In this document: positions 7,991 through 16,412 of the stretch, piece by piece
Layout: each line of letters starts with the position of its first letter
How positions within the stretch are numbered: the stretch's first letter is position 1
Source: Litoribrevibacter sp041590855
GTDB lineage: Bacteria > Pseudomonadota > Gammaproteobacteria > Pseudomonadales > Litoribrevibacteraceae
Direction: 5' to 3'
DNA: 30,254 nt
NCBI GenBank assembly: GCA_041590855.1
Contig: JBFHTA010000011.1
Location: forward strand, 1-30,254
The notes under the pieces: generated by a model
Told to the model about the DNA's origin: nothing
Databases searched by the model: none
What the model saw: the letters and a program-made list of their open reading frames with translations, nothing else
Program-made: the position numbers and the translations under genes

Positions 7991-8250
7991 AGCAATCTCA
8001 ATTGTGAGTCATTAAATGAAATAAACATCCATCGTAAACCGCCGTTAGAGATTAAACAATTGCTTTTAGTTCCCCGGAATTGAAAATTTGATGAAGACGC
8101 AAGAAATGACGACGATGGACGTGAACCTCTCGACAATCTTTCATTCCCCCCGTTTCTTTCCTCACATATGTTCAGTTAGAATCTGACCAATTACTCATTT
8201 TCAGTCACAACCCGGAACGTGATTGATCACAACAATAAATACTGAATAAC

Positions 8251-10416
8251 ATGCCTAGCTTGCCATCGAAATTAAAGAATCGTCTCGTTAAACGGGCCTC
8301 TCTTGTAGCGGTCTCATCGGTCAGTATTGTATTGGCGGCACCAGCCGTTATGGACTCACAACTTTTTCGAAAGCTGTCCGAAGGCCATCATCTTCAACTC
8401 GCTGCCAAAGCCGCACCGGATATGGACAACGACGGTATCCCGGATCACAGGGACATCGACATGGACGGCGATGGCATCGATAACCACTATGAATTACAAA
8501 CGGGTTACGACCCCCGAAACGCCAAAAGCACGCCGCCGGATCTGGATAAAGACGGCCTTCCGGATGAGATTGATGTGGATCGCGATGGTGATCGGGTTAA
8601 TAACCTTCAGGACAGATTTCCCGATAACAGCCGGGAATGGGGCGACATCGACCGCGACGGCATTGGTGATAATGCGGATACCGAGAAAGACGGCGATGGT
8701 TTCTCTGACAAAATTGAAATTCAATTGGGCACCAACCCCTACGACCCTAGCGATTACCCGAAAGATACCGACGGCGACGGCATTCCGGATGTTCTGGACG
8801 ACGACATAGACAACGACGGTTACGCCAACGACGTGGATGTATTCCCAACCGACCCAACAGAATGGGCCGATCTGGACGGCGATGGCATTGGTGATAACTC
8901 TGATCCGGATCGTGATAACGATGGCATTCGAAACGATTACGAAGAACAAGTAGGCACTGATCCGAACGATGCCAGCAGTGTTCCTGTAGACAGCGATGGT
9001 GATGGTATTCCCGACGCCATTGACGATGACCGTGACGGTGACGGCTGCCTGAATACAGAAGATGTCTTTCCCGATGATCCGCGTTATTGCAAAGACAGCG
9101 ACGGCGATGGCATTCCGGATCAAAACGATCAGGATCAGGACGGCGATGGTTACAACAACGATGTTGACGCCTTCCCGCTTGATCCCACCGAGTGGCACGA
9201 TACCGACGGTGATGGCATTGGTGACAATTCCGACCCAGACATCGACAACGACGGCTATTTAAACGCGCAAGACGCCTTCCCGTTCGATCCGAAAGAATGG
9301 TCAGACATTGATAAAGACGGCATCGGCGATAACGCAGACCTTGATCGTGACGGCGACAACATCAGTAACGCCTACGAGTTGCAACTAGGGACTGATCCGA
9401 ACGATCCGAAAAGTGTTCCGCCTGACTTTGATTTTGACGGTATCCCGGATGCACTTGATCCGGACATGGACAACGATGGTTATCTGAACGAGCAAGACGC
9501 CTTCCCTCGTGATGCCAGAGAGTGGTCGGACATCGACAAAGACGGCATCGGCGACAACTCGGACAAAGACCGGGACGGCGATGGCATTTCCAACCATTAT
9601 GAAGAACTTGTTGGCACTGATCCGAATGATCCTAAGTCTGTACCTTCGGACATAGACGGCGATGGCATTCCCGATAGCCTTGATCCAGACATGGACGGCG
9701 ACGGTTACAACAATGAAGTGGATGCCTTCCCTCGTGATCCAAAGGAATGGTCAGACCTGGATAAAGACGGCATTGGTGACAATTCTGATCCGGACCGGGA
9801 CGGTGATAACATCGACAACCATTACGAAATTCAGGTAGGTACTGATCCGAATGATCCACTCAGTGTGCCACCTGATATGGACGGCGACGGTATTCCAGAC
9901 AGCCTAGACCCGGATCGTGATGGGGACGGCTACGACAATGGAACCGATGTTTTTCCGAATGACCCAACCGAATGGGCAGACATGGACAACGATGGCATTG
10001 GTGACAACAAAGACATCGACCGTGATGGCGATTTATTCGCTAACGATGTGGAAGAAATGTTTGACTCCGACCCGAACGATCCACGAAGTTTCCCGGATGA
10101 TCTGAAGCCGGCCCTGGAATTATCCGGCAAGGACGGTGAAGAAGTCGCCAGCGATGTTACAGAAATCCGTTTACGCGGCCAAGCCTATGACATCGGGGTT
10201 GGCATCGACAAGGTCTACGCCACCAGTGATCGTATTTCGGGCAAATTTGATGGTAAGTTCTTCTATCATTCTGCGTTTGCCATTGTGGTGCCTCTCGACT
10301 ATGGCGAAAACACCATCACGGTACACGCCATTGATAACGACGGTAATGAACTCACCATCAAACGGGAAGTAGTTCGAGCGTCTCCTCCACCTCCGCCGGA
10401 ACCCCCCGAACAATAA
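8251..10416 (+). CDS. Secreted TSP3-repeat calcium-binding protein, 721 aa
   Basis: An N-terminal signal sequence (basic KLKNRLVKRAS, then SLVAVSSVSIVLAAPA to about residue 32) is followed by thrombospondin type 3 repeats from residue 56 to 615. Each carries DxDxDGxxD calcium-binding loops such as DMDNDGIPD and DLDKDGIGD. The repeats form seven higher-order units, most of 75 residues, each ending GTDPNDPxSVP. Residues 616-700 look like a bacterial Ig-like domain (GENTITVHAIDNDGNEL), and the last 10 residues are proline-rich. No LPXTG, PEP-CTERM or type IX signal is visible, so export is probably by Sec followed by an unknown route. The protein should be very acidic and rigid only with calcium; adhesion or surface structure is the usual guess. 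No strong Shine-Dalgarno sequence precedes the ATG at 8251. A different start in the next few codons is possible. Confidence 0.85.
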   Translation: MPSLPSKLKNRLVKRASLVAVSSVSIVLAAPAVMDSQLFRKLSEGHHLQLAAKAAPDMDNDGIPDHRDIDMDGDGIDNHYELQTGYDPRNAKSTPPDLDKDGLPDEIDVDRDGDRVNNLQDRFPDNSREWGDIDRDGIGDNADTEKDGDGFSDKIEIQLGTNPYDPSDYPKDTDGDGIPDVLDDDIDNDGYANDVDVFPTDPTEWADLDGDGIGDNSDPDRDNDGIRNDYEEQVGTDPNDASSVPVDSDGDGIPDAIDDDRDGDGCLNTEDVFPDDPRYCKDSDGDGIPDQNDQDQDGDGYNNDVDAFPLDPTEWHDTDGDGIGDNSDPDIDNDGYLNAQDAFPFDPKEWSDIDKDGIGDNADLDRDGDNISNAYELQLGTDPNDPKSVPPDFDFDGIPDALDPDMDNDGYLNEQDAFPRDAREWSDIDKDGIGDNSDKDRDGDGISNHYEELVGTDPNDPKSVPSDIDGDGIPDSLDPDMDGDGYNNEVDAFPRDPKEWSDLDKDGIGDNSDPDRDGDNIDNHYEIQVGTDPNDPLSVPPDMDGDGIPDSLDPDRDGDGYDNGTDVFPNDPTEWADMDNDGIGDNKDIDRDGDLFANDVEEMFDSDPNDPRSFPDDLKPALELSGKDGEEVASDVTEIRLRGQAYDIGVGIDKVYATSDRISGKFDGKFFYHSAFAIVVPLDYGENTITVHAIDNDGNELTIKREVVRASPPPPPEPPEQ
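8416..10095 (+). repeat. Coding super-repeats of 225 bp (75 codons)
   Basis: At protein level the array divides into R1 (residues 56-95, short), R2 (96-170), R3 (171-245), R4 (246-390, extended to 145 residues), R5 (391-465), R6 (466-540) and R7 (541-615). R5 to R7 keep the same length without gaps. At DNA level the copies differ at many third positions, so the duplication is old rather than recent. Confidence 0.9.
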
Positions 10417-10423
10417 GGTTACA

Positions 10424-10451
10424 CAGGGCTTAACCTATCGGTTACGCCCTG
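10424..10451 (+). terminator. Hairpin after the TSP3 gene
   Basis: Cagggc/gccctg with an inner aacc/ggtt pair forms a strong stem starting 8 bases after the TSP3 stop codon. It is followed by aaaacc rather than a T run, so it may stabilise the 3' end or work with Rho. Confidence 0.4.
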
Positions 10452-10488
10452 AAAACCTGATATAAAACAATAAGTAGCAACCGACAAC

Positions 10489-10516
10489 TTCATTTTTCAC
10501 TGGCAACCGATACAAT
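10489..10516 (+). promoter_or_regulatory. Candidate sigma-70 promoter of apt
   Basis: A -10-like tacaat (10511-10516, 5 of 6 consensus) lies 16 bases after a weak -35-like ttcatt (10489-10494), 77 bases before the apt start. The -35 match is poor, so this is only a candidate. Confidence 0.3.
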
Positions 10517-10592
10517 TCTGGTATTCAATTAATGGTATACGTCGGACGGTGATCGGCCGTACTGACCGCAATTTCTCAGCAAGGATTCCACT

Positions 10593-11138
10593 ATGTCGTT
10601 TGACGAAATTTATCTGAAAGCCAATATTCGTGCGGTCCATGATTGGCCGAAAGAAGGCGTGACCTTTCGTGATATTACGCCGTTACTGCAGCAACCCAAG
10701 CCATTCAGAATGGTGATAGATGCCCTGACTCAAAGATACATCAACCACGACATTGATCGCATTGCGGCGATCGACAGCCGAGGCTTTTTAATAGGTTCGG
10801 TGGTCGCTTATAACCTCAATAAACCATTAATTCTGGTACGAAAGAAAGACAAATTACCGCCACCGGTAATCTCTGAAAGTTACAATCTGGAATACGGTAC
10901 GGCCACTGTTGAAATTCAGGAAGGTTCCTGCCAGGAAGGCGATAAAGTATTAATCATTGATGACATCATTGCCACCGGTGGCACCATGATGGCTGCCAGC
11001 ACCCTGTTAAAAAGCCAGGGGGCGGAAGTATACGAAGCAGCAGCCTTGATCGACCTGCCGGATCTGAATGGTTCGACACGTTTGCAAAATATCGGTATCG
11101 GCGTCTACAGCCTATGCGCCTTTGAGGGTGAATCGTAA
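10593..11138 (+). CDS. apt: Adenine phosphoribosyltransferase
   Basis: A 181-residue enzyme of purine salvage that joins adenine and PRPP to AMP and pyrophosphate in the cytoplasm. The start is typical of the family (IRAVHDWPKEGVTFRDITPL, residues 12-31). Residues 59-64 (AIDSRG) bind the base region, and VLIIDDIIATGGTM (119-132) is the PRPP-binding loop with both acidic residues intact. Length matches the family. AAGGA lies 7 bases before the ATG, supporting this start. It is followed by a hairpin, so it is probably transcribed alone. A purine permease of the AzgA type lies 5 kb away, which could supply bases to this pathway, but the two are not linked in one operon. Confidence 0.97.
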   Translation: MSFDEIYLKANIRAVHDWPKEGVTFRDITPLLQQPKPFRMVIDALTQRYINHDIDRIAAIDSRGFLIGSVVAYNLNKPLILVRKKDKLPPPVISESYNLEYGTATVEIQEGSCQEGDKVLIIDDIIATGGTMMAASTLLKSQGAEVYEAAALIDLPDLNGSTRLQNIGIGVYSLCAFEGES

Positions 11139-11178
11139 GCTGACCTGAAAGTCAGAGCAGCCGATTCAGCTGATCGTT

Positions 11179-11223
11179 TAAAGAGAAGAGGAAGCACCTT
11201 TCGTCGGGTCTTTCTCTTTTTTT
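11179..11223 (+). terminator. Terminator of apt
   Basis: An imperfect stem (aaagagaag against ctttctcttt) closes a loop of about 20 bases and runs into ttttttt, 40 bases after the apt stop. The stem has a bulge, but the T run is strong. Confidence 0.6.
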
Positions 11224-11300
11224 ATGCATTTCACTTTTATATTTCTGATTGTCTACTAATTTAATCACTACTGTAGTATCAACGAGTTAGAGGGATCTTT

Positions 11301-11315
11301 TGATATTAAATATCA
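11301..11315. promoter_or_regulatory. 15-bp perfect palindrome, possible operator
   Basis: Tgatatt-a-aatatca lies 50 bases before the start of the 180-residue hypothetical gene. A small g/c hairpin (agggg/cccct) follows it. The position suits a repressor site, but no cognate regulator is recognisable. Confidence 0.3.
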
Positions 11316-11364
11316 TAAGGGGCTCTTCTCCCCTGATTTCAAAGGATAACGGGGTTTAATAACT

Positions 11365-11907
11365 ATGGATGCACAACTCAAAGCGTTAACGGACAGCGTG
11401 ATTAAACCGATGTCGACTCTCCTATCCGAGCATCGGAAACTGCCTAACCTTACGGAGTTCTACCTCTTAACCACAGCGGCTGTCAGCTTGAATCGTCAAA
11501 CCGATATGTTTCATTTTGCCAAAGACACCTTTGGATTATTCCGAATGACAGAGCATCAACATCAAACTCTGTGGGACGAGCACCTGGTAAAAGACCCGGA
11601 CCTGGCCTCAAAAGTCAGAGGATTGGCCAGTCAACACCAGTTTCTGAACGCACCGCACCAAGAGCTCAACATCAACTTGAATTATGCAGCTGCCATAGCG
11701 GTTTTGGCCCTGCAACGAATCCCCAAAAGCTATCAGATCGGATTGAGTCTACATCAGCAGATTGCCTTGATTAACGAAGCCTTTCCCGGCTTTAAAGGAA
11801 TCCATCGCAGGGAATGGCAACAAGCCCATGCCCGACTCAACACACAATCCATACAAGCGTGTTTACTGGCCCCTGCTGGTAAAGAAACGATGGCGGTGTG
11901 TGCCTAA
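11365..11907 (+). CDS. Hypothetical protein, 180 aa
   Basis: I do not recognise this protein. It appears mostly helical, with no signal peptide, no membrane segment and no metal-binding pattern. It is rich in Leu, Gln and His (for example SQHQFLNAPHQELNINLN, residues 93-110), and the helix AAAIAVLALQRIPKSYQ (112-128) is the most hydrophobic part. The ATG at 11365 follows a weak purine-rich site (AACGGGG, about 10 bases upstream). The gene stands alone between apt and the bolA-trhO-rsmE unit, and the region before it carries a palindrome that may regulate it. Codon use looks like that of its neighbours, which supports a real gene. Function unknown. Confidence 0.7.
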   Translation: MDAQLKALTDSVIKPMSTLLSEHRKLPNLTEFYLLTTAAVSLNRQTDMFHFAKDTFGLFRMTEHQHQTLWDEHLVKDPDLASKVRGLASQHQFLNAPHQELNINLNYAAAIAVLALQRIPKSYQIGLSLHQQIALINEAFPGFKGIHRREWQQAHARLNTQSIQACLLAPAGKETMAVCA

Positions 11908-11933
11908 ATTCAATAATGGCAAACTGCTCCACT

Positions 11934-11979
11934 GTGAAAAGCAGCTATTGTGATACACTGCCTCATCGTGAAAAGCAGC
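11934..11979. repeat. Pair of gtgaaaagcagc direct repeats
   Basis: The 12-base word gtgaaaagcagc occurs at 11934-11945 and 11968-11979, 34 bases apart, in the short gap after the hypothetical gene. A third weaker version (aaaaaacagct) follows near 11987. Meaning unknown. Confidence 0.6.
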
Positions 11980-12032
11980 GCGATTATAAAAAACAGCTCT
12001 GTGGTGGGAAGCATTCAAACCGGTTAGACGGG

Positions 12033-12746
12033 TTAATACAATCTTCCGATTAACTGTGGAAGCACGGTTTCAACTTTTTGGATACGACGGCCCAGAGATA
12101 CGGCCTGGAAGCCGCTCTCTATCAACTGATCCACCTCGTATTGAATAAAGCCACCTTCCGGCCCAATCGCCAGAATTAAGGGTTCATCCACAGCACGCGG
12201 GCATTCTTCATCAGTGTAAGGGTGTGCAACGAGAGCCAACTTACCTTCTTTAATCGCAGGCAAACGATCTTCCACAAAGGGTTTGAAGCGTTTTTCCAGT
12301 TGAATGGTCATAGGTTGAGTATCTACGGCCTGCTCTAGGCCCAACCGTACATAGTCATCCAAATGTTGAAGAAATGGCGATTGCCAGTAACTTTTCTCAA
12401 CACGGTAAGAGTTCATCAAGACCAAATGTGCTACGCCTAACGATGTCAGATGTTGAACGATACGGCGCAGCATCTTCGGCCGGGGCAAAGCCAATAATAC
12501 GGTGAGGGGAAGTTTTTCTGGCGGTTGTTCAGAGAGAGAGAGACTGAGCTCAACTCGATAATCAGTGCCATCTACGGTAGCAGACAGCACTTCACCCTGA
12601 CCCAATAGCCCACCCAGCATACCGACTTTAAGACGCCGGCCTGGCTCGGCCTGATGCACCTGATGAATGTGCTTTGCCCTATGATCCGTCAATACAGCGA
12701 ATGACGCATTTACCAGGTCATCTTCAGTCAGCAAAATCAGGTTCAC
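12033..12746 (-). CDS. rsmE: RsmE-family 16S rRNA m3U1498 methyltransferase (MNLILL-type paralogue)
   Basis: A 237-residue SPOUT methyltransferase. The N-terminal PUA-like domain covers about residues 1-72; the SPOUT domain carries LLALPRPKMLRRIVQHL (84-100), GPEGGF (195-200) and the closing knot LGRRIQKVETVLPQL (218-232). RsmE methylates N3 of U1498 in 16S rRNA using S-adenosylmethionine. This subtype, with an MNLILL start and the NSYRVEKSYWQSPFL segment, occurs in pseudomonads and relatives alongside a more standard RsmE (from memory), so it may be a paralogue with another rRNA target. The start is GTG at 12746; the ribosome site is weak. It follows trhO by 60 bases on the same strand and is probably cotranscribed with trhO and bolA. 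The family is secure, the exact target less so. Confidence 0.88.
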   Translation of the reverse strand: MNLILLTEDDLVNASFAVLTDHRAKHIHQVHQAEPGRRLKVGMLGGLLGQGEVLSATVDGTDYRVELSLSLSEQPPEKLPLTVLLALPRPKMLRRIVQHLTSLGVAHLVLMNSYRVEKSYWQSPFLQHLDDYVRLGLEQAVDTQPMTIQLEKRFKPFVEDRLPAIKEGKLALVAHPYTDEECPRAVDEPLILAIGPEGGFIQYEVDQLIESGFQAVSLGRRIQKVETVLPQLIGRLY

Positions 12747-12806
12747 AAGCTAAGCACTCTGGTTCAGTCAGGGATGGCCCAAGATTAATCGGGATATCAG
12801 CAGCTA

Positions 12807-13805
12807 TTAATCCAAGTGCAAAGAGCGTCTTCTGTGCTCTTCTCTCTTGGCTTGTTTAATGGCTTTACGCTCTTCCATCGAAACCCCGATGTGCTCAATC
12901 CCCTGCTCTTTTGCCAACGCAATTTGACGTTGACGGTTACGGGCACGCTCACGAGTCGCTTCATCCAAAGAGTCATAACAGCTTGGGCAAGACACACCGT
13001 CTTCGTACTTTTCGGACGCTTTGTCGTCTTCAGAAATCGGCATACGACACGCGTGACATAATTCAAACGTCCCTTTGTTCAGATCATGATCAACCGTTAC
13101 GCGGTTATCGAATACAAAGCACTCACCTTTCCAAAGACTTTCTTCTTTTGGTACTTCTTCAAGATACTTAAGAATTCCGCCTTCCAGATGATATACCTCT
13201 TGAAAACCTTCTTTCTTCATAAAGGCCGAAGCTTTTTCACAACGGATACCACCGGTACAGAACATGGCTACTTTCTTATGTTTGCTCTTATCGACATTGG
13301 TGCGAACATACTCAGGAAACTCGCGAAAGATTTTGGTATCCGGATTCACCGCATGTTCAAACGTCCCCACTTCCACTTCGTAATCATTACGAGTGTCGAG
13401 CAACAAAACGTCAGGATCAGAAATTAAAGCGTTCCAGTCTTTTGGTTTTACGTAGGTGCCCACCACTTCATTCGGATCAATATCATCAATCCCCATGGTG
13501 ACGATTTCTTTCTTCAGCTTCACCTTCATACGGTAGAAGGGCTGATTTTCATCGTAGGATTCTTTATGTTCTAACTCAGCCAAACGCGGGTCATTTTTCA
13601 AATAAGCCAATAACGCATCTATGGCTTCCCGAGTGCCCGCGACGGTTCCGTTCAGACCTTCTTTCGCCAACAGCAAAGTGCCCTTGATGTTGTGCTCATC
13701 ACAAAAGGCACGCAAAGGCTCACGAATGTCTTGATAGTCATCCAAAGTCACAAAGCGATACATGGCCGCAACCACATAAGGCTGAGAAGAAGTTTGTTCA
13801 GTCAT
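12807..13805 (-). CDS. trhO: tRNA uridine(34) hydroxylase (rhodanese family)
   Basis: A 332-residue TrhO (formerly YceA), which hydroxylates U34 of certain tRNAs to 5-hydroxyuridine on the way to cmo5U or mcmo5U, using oxygen. The N-terminal domain (about 8-110) has the family sequence LLLAKEGLNGTVAGT (44-58). The rhodanese domain (about 125-225) includes LLLDTRNDYEVEVG and the active loop FCTGGIRCEKA (182-192), with Cys183 the catalytic residue. The C-terminal CHAC (250-253) and CPSC (273-276) pairs look like a small metal site, and a basic tail follows. Length agrees with the family. The ribosome site before the ATG is weak. It lies 66 bases after bolA and 60 before rsmE on one strand, which suggests a unit linking translation-related RNA modification. 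Confidence 0.96.
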   Translation of the reverse strand: MTEQTSSQPYVVAAMYRFVTLDDYQDIREPLRAFCDEHNIKGTLLLAKEGLNGTVAGTREAIDALLAYLKNDPRLAELEHKESYDENQPFYRMKVKLKKEIVTMGIDDIDPNEVVGTYVKPKDWNALISDPDVLLLDTRNDYEVEVGTFEHAVNPDTKIFREFPEYVRTNVDKSKHKKVAMFCTGGIRCEKASAFMKKEGFQEVYHLEGGILKYLEEVPKEESLWKGECFVFDNRVTVDHDLNKGTFELCHACRMPISEDDKASEKYEDGVSCPSCYDSLDEATRERARNRQRQIALAKEQGIEHIGVSMEERKAIKQAKREEHRRRSLHLD

Positions 13806-13871
13806 TTTTAAATCTCAATTACTACGAAATGTGTTCGAATTTATGAAGGCTAGGCACAGCGTGCGATCAAC

Positions 13872-14186
13872 TTATTGATCGTGCTTACTGCCACCCATGC
13901 AATTAGGGGAATCCGGCGCGGCCTGCACCTGTTTAAACTCTTCAGGAGTATAGGTATGCAATGCCAGCGCATGGATGGATGACATAACATCACCCAATGC
14001 ACCGTACACCTGCTGATGACGAGCCACAGAACGCTTACCTTCAAATTTGTCCGTCACCAACACCAGCTTAAAATGCGATTCCGACCCTTCCGGAACATTG
14101 TGCATATAGCTTTCGTTGAGAACTTCGAAATACTGAGGTTCAAAATTTGAACGAATTAAATCTTCAATTTGTGCTTGAATTTTCAT
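13872..14186 (-). CDS. bolA: BolA family protein
   Basis: A 104-residue protein with the BolA core: LNESYMHNVPEGSESHFK (residues 23-40) and HALALHTYTPEEF (78-90) match the E. coli BolA pattern closely. BolA proteins bind monothiol glutaredoxins through an Fe-S cluster, act in Fe-S delivery, and affect cell shape, biofilm and stress response, partly as a DNA-binding protein. I start at the ATG at 14186 (MKIQAQIEDLI), as family members begin here and AGG lies upstream; a GTG at 14207 would add seven residues without support. The C-terminal tail NCMGGSKHDQ has one Cys. It is the first gene of the bolA-trhO-rsmE run. Confidence 0.95.
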   Translation of the reverse strand: MKIQAQIEDLIRSNFEPQYFEVLNESYMHNVPEGSESHFKLVLVTDKFEGKRSVARHQQVYGALGDVMSSIHALALHTYTPEEFKQVQAAPDSPNCMGGSKHDQ

Positions 14187-14453
14187 AAAGGTCAGCCTGC
14201 TTATCACTCAGCCGTACAGCGAAAAAACGTACAGTCAAAAAAATACGGGTTGGCTTTCGCCAAACATGGTGCTCCGTCCATATGTCTGCCAATAGCAGCG
14301 TTAACGCTCTATAACGGAACAAACTCTCTACAACGACAATAAAACAGAGGCATTGCCATCGCGATTTGAAAGGAAGCACGCTTTGAAAGGCCGGCATTGT
14401 AGCAAAGCCATGGATTAAGGCACAAATATTTGTACAAGGGATAACCGACGAAC

Positions 14454-15365
14454 ATGATGGATGACCACTCAACTAGCCCATACTCGCCCGATTACACAGC
14501 TCAATGCTTGTATTTGACGGATGGCCGACAACTGGAATTTTTTGAATTTGGCGACCCGTCCGGCGTCCCTGTGCTCTATCATCACGGAATGCCAGGATCT
14601 GCTCTGGAAGCGGCGGCCTTACACGATGTATTTGCGTGTCATGGCTTGAAACTGATCAGTCCTAATCGCCCTGGAATAGGGGGCTCATCCCCTACTCACA
14701 ATTACTGTTTAGCCCAAATCACCACAGACACAATCGAACTACTGAATCATCTGGGCCACAAAAAAGTCTCAGTAGTGGGCTGGTCATCAGGCGGAGTACC
14801 GACTCTCTGGCTGGCCAAATACATGCCGGAACATATCCAACAAGCCGTGCTATTAAGCAGTTACAGCCATTTCTTTGAATTGGAGCAAGCTCCGTTTCAT
14901 CACGTTGGTCAAGCCTCCTGGCTAAAGCACTTCACCCAGAAAGTCCCAAAACTCAGTCAATTACTGATGGCCTTTACCGGCTACCTGGCAGACAAACTAC
15001 CGAGTATCTATTTCCACTTTGTGTTGCAACAATGCCATGGGCAGGATGTCGATATTCTCTCAAGTTATCCGCAATACAGCGCCATGCTGCTGCAAGCGCA
15101 ACGGCAAACCTTCAAGCAATCCTATTCCAGTTTGTTTCAGGACTTGGTCAGCCAGTTTCAACAATGGCCATTTCACCTACACACCATCGAATGCCCCATC
15201 ACAATTTTTCAAGGGGATTGCGATCCTTTTGTTCCTGAACGAATCGGTCAACACCTGGCTGATTGTCTGCCGAATGCCGAATACAACCTGCTTTACGGAC
15301 AAGGCCACCTCTATTGGTTGGAGCGAAGTTTTCAGTATCGTTTAGCCCGCCTCTGCCAAACCTGA
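14454..15365 (+). CDS. Alpha/beta hydrolase
   Basis: A 303-residue alpha/beta-hydrolase fold protein. The oxyanion region is YHHGMPGSA (42-50), and SPNRPGIGGSS (69-79) follows the third strand. The nucleophile elbow is GWSSGG (109-114) with Ser111, the acid is in GDCDPFVP (Asp257 probable), and the histidine is in GQGHLYW (His285). All three catalytic positions are thus present. A helical cap of about 90 residues (150-235) lies between strands 6 and 7. The substrate is unknown: the fold covers esterases, lipases, dehalogenases and peptidases. No signal peptide is visible, so it is cytoplasmic. The ATG at 14454 lacks a close Shine-Dalgarno match (AAGGGA sits 13 bases away); the next codon is also ATG. 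It is divergent from bolA. Confidence 0.85.
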   Translation: MMDDHSTSPYSPDYTAQCLYLTDGRQLEFFEFGDPSGVPVLYHHGMPGSALEAAALHDVFACHGLKLISPNRPGIGGSSPTHNYCLAQITTDTIELLNHLGHKKVSVVGWSSGGVPTLWLAKYMPEHIQQAVLLSSYSHFFELEQAPFHHVGQASWLKHFTQKVPKLSQLLMAFTGYLADKLPSIYFHFVLQQCHGQDVDILSSYPQYSAMLLQAQRQTFKQSYSSLFQDLVSQFQQWPFHLHTIECPITIFQGDCDPFVPERIGQHLADCLPNAEYNLLYGQGHLYWLERSFQYRLARLCQT

Positions 15366-15490
15366 TACAACAGTCAATTATTACAAGCAAATCAGTGACT
15401 AAACACTTTGGCAGAGTTGCAAAAGGCCGATATAGCAACTACTACTTTAAGTACTAGTAATCCCTTTCTGGCACAACTTGGCTTATTTAT

Positions 15491-16405
15491 ATGGATTCAA
15501 AAACTTCCAAACTTCTGGCATCAGCGCTGGATCTCACCGAAAACGGAATCATGATACTGGACAGCTCTGACCATGTGATATACAGCAATCAAATGGCTTC
15601 GGAACTCTTTGGTTATGAAAAGGAAAGCATTCAGGACAAAAAATACGACGATCTGATTCGTCATGCCTATGAAACACAACATGGCTTATCGATTCAGGCG
15701 GAAGACATCGAAGAGTGGCTTTCAGAAGCTAAACTGCATCGTCGCACAGAAGTGTATCGTTCCTTTGAAGTCGACAGTCTGGATGGACGCTGGTTCTTGA
15801 TCGTTGAACAAATTCTGGAAGATGATCATCTCTGTATGTTCTTTTTTGACCAAACCGAAGAGAAAGAAACCCTCACAGAACTCGAACAGTCCCAATCCCT
15901 GTTAAACAATGCCGCTAGCACCGATCTAATGACCGGTTTATTGAACCACAGAACCTTTGTTGATCGTGCCAAACAAGAGATCAGCCGGGGCTATCGCGCC
16001 AACAAACCCACCGCGCTCTTAATGATCGATCTGTGTAAACTGAAAGAAATTAATGAAAAGCTAGGGCATCATGCCGGAGATCACTGTCTGATCCAGGTTG
16101 CGCATCAACTATCGGATCTTTACCGGGATTATGACCTGATTGGCCGATTGGATGGTGACGAGTTTGCCATTCTGCTAACAGACGCCACCTATGAAGATAC
16201 CGAAATCATCGCGCGAAGAACGCAAAGCCTGTTTGAGCAACTGGATCTGGAATTTGAAGGTCGCACCTACAAAACTTCCGTTACTATAGGCGCACACGTT
16301 CTGGGACGCTCTCAACTGCCTTACGATCAAATGCATCACAATGCAGAGGAAGCATTACTGGAAGCCAAAGCCCAAGGGAAAGGGTCTATCGTCATCACTG
16401 CATAA
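15491..16405 (+). CDS. PAS domain protein with degenerate GGDEF domain
   Basis: A 304-residue cytoplasmic protein: PAS domain (about 10-122; LTENGIMILDSSDHVIYSN, ASELFGY), a short coiled linker (123-142) and a GGDEF domain (143-302). In the GGDEF domain the signature is DGDEF (221-225) rather than GGDEF, and the first metal/nucleotide region reads MIDLCKLKEIN (178-188), where cyclases have DxDxFK, so the second acidic residue is replaced by Cys. The inhibitory site RxxD is kept as RDYD (212-215), five residues before the signature. Hence it may bind c-di-GMP without making it, or be weakly active. No Shine-Dalgarno sequence is seen before the ATG. A strong bidirectional terminator follows. 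It is the first of four c-di-GMP-type genes in this half of the window. Confidence 0.85.
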   Translation: MDSKTSKLLASALDLTENGIMILDSSDHVIYSNQMASELFGYEKESIQDKKYDDLIRHAYETQHGLSIQAEDIEEWLSEAKLHRRTEVYRSFEVDSLDGRWFLIVEQILEDDHLCMFFFDQTEEKETLTELEQSQSLLNNAASTDLMTGLLNHRTFVDRAKQEISRGYRANKPTALLMIDLCKLKEINEKLGHHAGDHCLIQVAHQLSDLYRDYDLIGRLDGDEFAILLTDATYEDTEIIARRTQSLFEQLDLEFEGRTYKTSVTIGAHVLGRSQLPYDQMHHNAEEALLEAKAQGKGSIVITA

Positions 16406-16412
16406 CACGCAT

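Noticed and set aside
8494..9198. Long minus-strand frame of 234 codons
   Set aside because: It lies antisense to the TSP3 repeats. The regular Asp/Gly/Asn codons leave the opposite frame free of stops, and its translation is Val/Ile-rich low complexity.
15470..15490. Sigma-54-like sequence (ctggcac...ggc) before the PAS-GGDEF gene
   Set aside because: The GG and GC elements are one base too close, and the start codon lies too near for a normal leader.
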